A stretch of 64,000 bases of DNA. Origin: Sulfitobacter guttiformis. GTDB lineage: Bacteria > Pseudomonadota > Alphaproteobacteria > Rhodobacterales > Rhodobacteraceae. The notes below the pieces were generated by a model, which saw only the letters and a program-made list of their open reading frames with translations, was not told the DNA's origin and searched no databases. Position numbers and translations under genes: made by a program. How positions within the stretch are numbered: position 1 is the first letter of the stretch; each line of letters begins with the position of its first letter. Positions 61,500 through 64,000 of the stretch are shown here, in pieces. The stretch is from contig NZ_RAQK01000001.1 of assembly GCF_003610455.1 (NCBI RefSeq), positions 1,054,001-1,118,000 on the forward strand, read 5' to 3'.

Positions 61500-61892
61500 T
61501 TATTCTGTACTGATGTTCTGGGCATCAATATATTTCTTGCCCGCCTCAAGGGCAGCACGCACCGCTTCGGGAACGGTCTTGTGGCGACTTTTGGCCAGTT
61601 TAATCAGCATGGGCAAATTTGCGCCGTATACGATCCGGCGCCCAGCAGGCTGGCAAGCGCGCAAGCTCAGGTTCGAGGGCGAGCCGCCGAATAGGTCAGT
61701 CACAACAACAACGCCCTGCCCCGTGTCCACAGCGTCCGCCGCTTCGCATATCTCGGCTTGTTTGGCAGAGCGGTCGTGATCGGCACGTATCTCTATCGCA
61801 CGCACACCGTTTTGCGAGCCCACGACATGCTCGATCGCTGCGAGATATTCGCTGGCCAGCCCGCCATGTGCTACAATCACAATTCCAATCAC
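61500..61892 (-). CDS. PTS EIIA component, mannose/sorbose type
   Basis: The 130-residue protein begins MIGIVIVAHGGLASEYL, with the phosphorylated histidine in AHGGLA at about residue 9. It belongs to the EIIA-Man group that, in alphaproteobacteria, acts without a transporter in regulation. It overlaps rapZ by four bases and precedes HPr by 12 bases. Confidence 0.9.
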   Translation of the reverse strand: MIGIVIVAHGGLASEYLAAIEHVVGSQNGVRAIEIRADHDRSAKQAEICEAADAVDTGQGVVVVTDLFGGSPSNLSLRACQPAGRRIVYGANLPMLIKLAKSRHKTVPEAVRAALEAGKKYIDAQNISTE

Positions 61893-62785
61893 GTGTCGTG
61901 CGCCCCTGTTCGCTGCCGCGCGCTAAGTTCTCTGTGCCTTATTGACACTTGCCAACCGGCTTCCGCAAGGCGCAAAGCGTGACTCTCCGCGAGGGTAACG
62001 GAGCGGTGTTGCCCACCTGTACAGCCAAACGCGATGGAAAAATGGCTTTTCCCCTCTTCACGGCAGGCCGGCAGGATAAGCAAGCTCAGGTCAAATATCT
62101 TTTGCGCGAAGTCGGCATATCGGGGATCGCTCGCAACATGCTCAGCAACGCGGGCATCCGTTCCATTGAGGGCGCGCAACTCCGGCTCCCAGTAGGGGTT
62201 TTTAAGAAAGCGGCAATCATAGACCATATCGACAGATCGCGGCAAACCGCGCTTATACGAAAATGATTGTACCGTTACCGATAGGTGGCGTTTGCCTCCT
62301 GGCGCAAACCAATGCTCCACCTCCGCACGTAATTCATGTACATTCAGATCCGTTGTATCAATCAAAACGTCGGCGCGGGCGCGCAACGGCGCCAACAGGT
62401 CCTGCTCTGCCTGAATACCCTCAGCGGGCCGGTCGGCAGGAGCCATAGGATGGCGACGCCTTGTCTCAGAGAACCGGCGCAATAAAACATCTGTCCCACA
62501 ATCCAAAAAGAGCATTTCTGCGATCACACCAGGGCGCATTGCGAGTCGCCCCAACAGATCAATCACTGTATTGGTCGAAAAGTCGCGGTTCCGCGCATCA
62601 ATGCCGAGGGCGAGCGGGCGGGCCTGCTCCGCCTCGTCAAACAGCACTGGCAACAGCCGCATCGGCAGATTGTCGATCACCTCAAAGCCTGCATCCTCCA
62701 GCACATTCAATGCCGAAGAACGCCCAGCGCCCGAAGGGCCGGTGACAAATACAATTCTGCGGCGTCTGGGGTCGGTGTCGTTCAT
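61889..62785 (-). CDS. rapZ: RNase adapter protein RapZ (nucleotide-binding)
   Basis: The 298-residue protein has a Walker A loop GPSGAGRSSALNVLED near residues 16-31, the conserved LFLDC near 92-96 and the C-terminal FGCTGGQHRSV motif near 263-273. In E. coli RapZ controls the GlmZ small RNA that sets GlmS levels; in alphaproteobacteria its exact role is less clear. It overlaps hprK and the EIIA gene. Confidence 0.92.
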   Translation of the reverse strand: MNDTDPRRRRIVFVTGPSGAGRSSALNVLEDAGFEVIDNLPMRLLPVLFDEAEQARPLALGIDARNRDFSTNTVIDLLGRLAMRPGVIAEMLFLDCGTDVLLRRFSETRRRHPMAPADRPAEGIQAEQDLLAPLRARADVLIDTTDLNVHELRAEVEHWFAPGGKRHLSVTVQSFSYKRGLPRSVDMVYDCRFLKNPYWEPELRALNGTDARVAEHVASDPRYADFAQKIFDLSLLILPACREEGKSHFSIAFGCTGGQHRSVTLAESHALRLAEAGWQVSIRHRELSARQRTGAHDT

Positions 62786-63216
62786 AGTGCCTCAATCCTG
62801 ATAGCGCTAAGATAGGCATAAATCGCGGCGGGAAAATAGGGTGCGTCAACCTTGTGCAGGCACGGCAGCTCTATGGCCAGAAAAGTTGCCGTGTGAGGCT
62901 GCGGCAGGCGCGCTGTCTCAATGCTCCCCATCTCGACTACAAGAGCGAGTTCAACCGCCTCGACGTATTGCAATGACAAAAGACCCACCCCCCTTGCCTC
63001 GATCAGTCCGGCAATGGCGTTGGGGACAGACGCTTGCAATCGGCCATTGTGTACGACAACGACCGTGCGGTCATCTGCAACCAGATTTGCGCCATTCGCG
63101 ATCAGTTGAAGTGCCAAGGCCGATTTTCCGCTGTTCGACGGACCAGTAATCAAAACGCCTTTTCCAGCCACGCTGACACAGGTCGCATGCACAGTAGTTA
63201 TTTTTTCAACCATCAA
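62782..63216 (-). CDS. hprK: HPr kinase/phosphorylase, short alphaproteobacterial form
   Basis: HprK phosphorylates HPr on serine. The 144-residue product has the P-loop GPSNSGKSALALQLI near residues 24-38 and VADDRTVVV near 47-55. It lacks the N-terminal domain of Firmicutes HprK, as is usual for alphaproteobacteria. It starts just after chvG and overlaps rapZ by four bases. Confidence 0.9.
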   Translation of the reverse strand: MMVEKITTVHATCVSVAGKGVLITGPSNSGKSALALQLIANGANLVADDRTVVVVHNGRLQASVPNAIAGLIEARGVGLLSLQYVEAVELALVVEMGSIETARLPQPHTATFLAIELPCLHKVDAPYFPAAIYAYLSAIRIEAL

Positions 63217-64000
63217 TCAGATCGGAAGCCCCACCACAAAGCGCGCGCCAAGTGGGTCAGAGGTAATATCGGCTTCGGTCGGGCGGATATTTTCAGCCCA
63301 GATAACGCCGGCATGTGCTTCGACGATCTGCTTTGAAATCGCCAGGCCAAGGCCTGAGTTATTACCAAAATGCTCTTCCGGGCGCTGGGAATAAAAGCGT
63401 TTGAAGATTTTAGATAGTGCTTGATCAGGAATTCCGGGGCCCGTGTCCTCAATCACGATCAGCACGCGGTTTTCACGTTTACGCGCCCATACACGGATCG
63501 CGTCACCGTCCTCGCAGAACGAGATCGCGTTCGTAATCAGATTTACAAACACCTGCGCTAGCCGCGCCTCTAGTCCCTGAACGATGATCGGCGTGTCGGG
63601 CAAATCTACAATAAAATCGATACCTTTGCTTTTGGCATCTTCGCCAAGGTACTGGCCGAGATTGCCGAGCATGGTCATCAGATTGAACGGCTCTTCTTCT
63701 TCTTTGACCAGCTCGCTGTCCAGCCTCGAAGCATTGGAGATATCACTTACCAGCCGGTCCAGACGGCGCACATCGTGGTCAATAACATCCAGCAATTTAT
63801 TCCGCTGATCCTCGCGCTTTATCATCCGCAGCGTGCCAACGGCAGAGCGTAGCGAAGCAAGGGGGTTCTTGATCTCGTGGGCGACATCGGCCGCAAATTG
63901 TTCGTTTCCCTCGATCCGGTTATAGAGCGCGGACACCATGCCGCGTAACGCGCCAGAAAGACGGCCGATCTCGTCCGGGCGGGCCGTTAGATCGGGGATA
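63217..64000 (-). CDS. chvG: Sensor histidine kinase ChvG, C-terminal part (gene continues beyond the window)
   Basis: The visible C-terminal 260 residues contain the end of a HAMP domain (DEIGRLSGALRGMVSALYN), the H box ADVAHEIKNPLASLR with the phosphorylated histidine, the N box NLITNAISFCEDG, the G1 motif DTGPGIPDQALSKIFKRFYS and the G2 motif NNSGLGLAISK. The N-terminal membrane and sensor domains lie past 64000. Its neighbours hprK, rapZ, EIIA and HPr are the usual companions of the ChvG-ChvI acid/envelope-stress system. Confidence 0.9.
   Translation of the reverse strand, partial: IPDLTARPDEIGRLSGALRGMVSALYNRIEGNEQFAADVAHEIKNPLASLRSAVGTLRMIKREDQRNKLLDVIDHDVRRLDRLVSDISNASRLDSELVKEEEEPFNLMTMLGNLGQYLGEDAKSKGIDFIVDLPDTPIIVQGLEARLAQVFVNLITNAISFCEDGDAIRVWARKRENRVLIVIEDTGPGIPDQALSKIFKRFYSQRPEEHFGNNSGLGLAISKQIVEAHAGVIWAENIRPTEADITSDPLGARFVVGLPI

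Overview
The window comes from an alphaproteobacterium of the Rhodobacterales (Roseobacter group). The evidence is the translation and transcription gene cluster in alphaproteobacterial order, a ChvG-HprK-EIIA-HPr-RapZ partial phosphotransferase locus, DUF1206, DUF6473 and 'twin transmembrane' proteins typical of Rhodobacteraceae, and a fatty-acid/electron-transfer gene set (etfBA, hbd). The taxon is inferred from protein resemblance only.

Layout. Positions 1-32318 hold a long minus-strand information-processing cluster. In transcription order it reads secE-nusG-rplK-rplA / rplJ-rplL-rpoB-rpoC / rpsL-rpsG-fusA-tuf / rpsJ-rplC-rplD-rplW / rplB-rpsS-rplV-rpsC-rplP / rpmC-rpsQ-rplN. The ancestral run is interrupted at several joints by unrelated genes: a DMT transporter and a glycosyltransferase between rpoC and rpsL; a fatty acid desaturase between tuf and rpsJ; cspA and a DUF1206 protein between rplW and rplB; and a broken RTX protein, a TIGR02466 oxygenase-like protein, a small basic protein and a membrane protein between rplP and rpmC. 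Strong terminators follow rplW and rplP, and a good promoter precedes rplB, so the classical S10 operon is here at least three transcription units.

Positions 32398-43267 appear to sit between secE and tRNA-Trp, which often lie together in bacteria. This block carries a conserved two-TM protein, a type III polyketide synthase with an isoprenylcysteine-methyltransferase-like enzyme, and the first ~150-170 residues of an RND/MMPL exporter that breaks off. A complete thiamine operon follows, thiD-thiO-thiS-thiG-thiE-thiF-thiY-tenA-thiZ-thiX, controlled by a sigma70-like promoter and a TPP riboswitch. It makes the thiazole by the aerobic glycine-oxidase route, couples it to HMP-PP, and imports and salvages pyrimidine precursors. 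thiC is not in the window.

Positions 43268-45619 are a decayed strip holding tRNA-Trp, a likely IS3-type transposase remnant and a frameshifted FAS1-like/MaoC-type dehydratase pseudogene. A second tuf copy follows. It matches the first from its terminator through five bases before the start codon, a pattern expected of gene conversion.

Positions 47014-64000 are ordinary chromosome: a putative lipoprotein, a cytochrome P450, an M48 protease-DUF898-parC operon, an SH3 protein, an SDR, a HIG1-like protein with a PduO-type cobalamin adenosyltransferase, etfB-etfA, a DUF6473 protein, hbd, an acyltransferase, and HPr-EIIA-RapZ-HprK-ChvG (ChvG runs off the window).

No CRISPR array, intact insertion sequence, prophage or recognisable defence system was seen. 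The most unusual items are the cut-up ribosomal super-operon with its leader structures, the RTX gene split by one in-frame TGA, the junction where an exporter gene runs into the thiamine promoter, and the ThiF-rhodanese protein lacking its first zinc cysteine pair.
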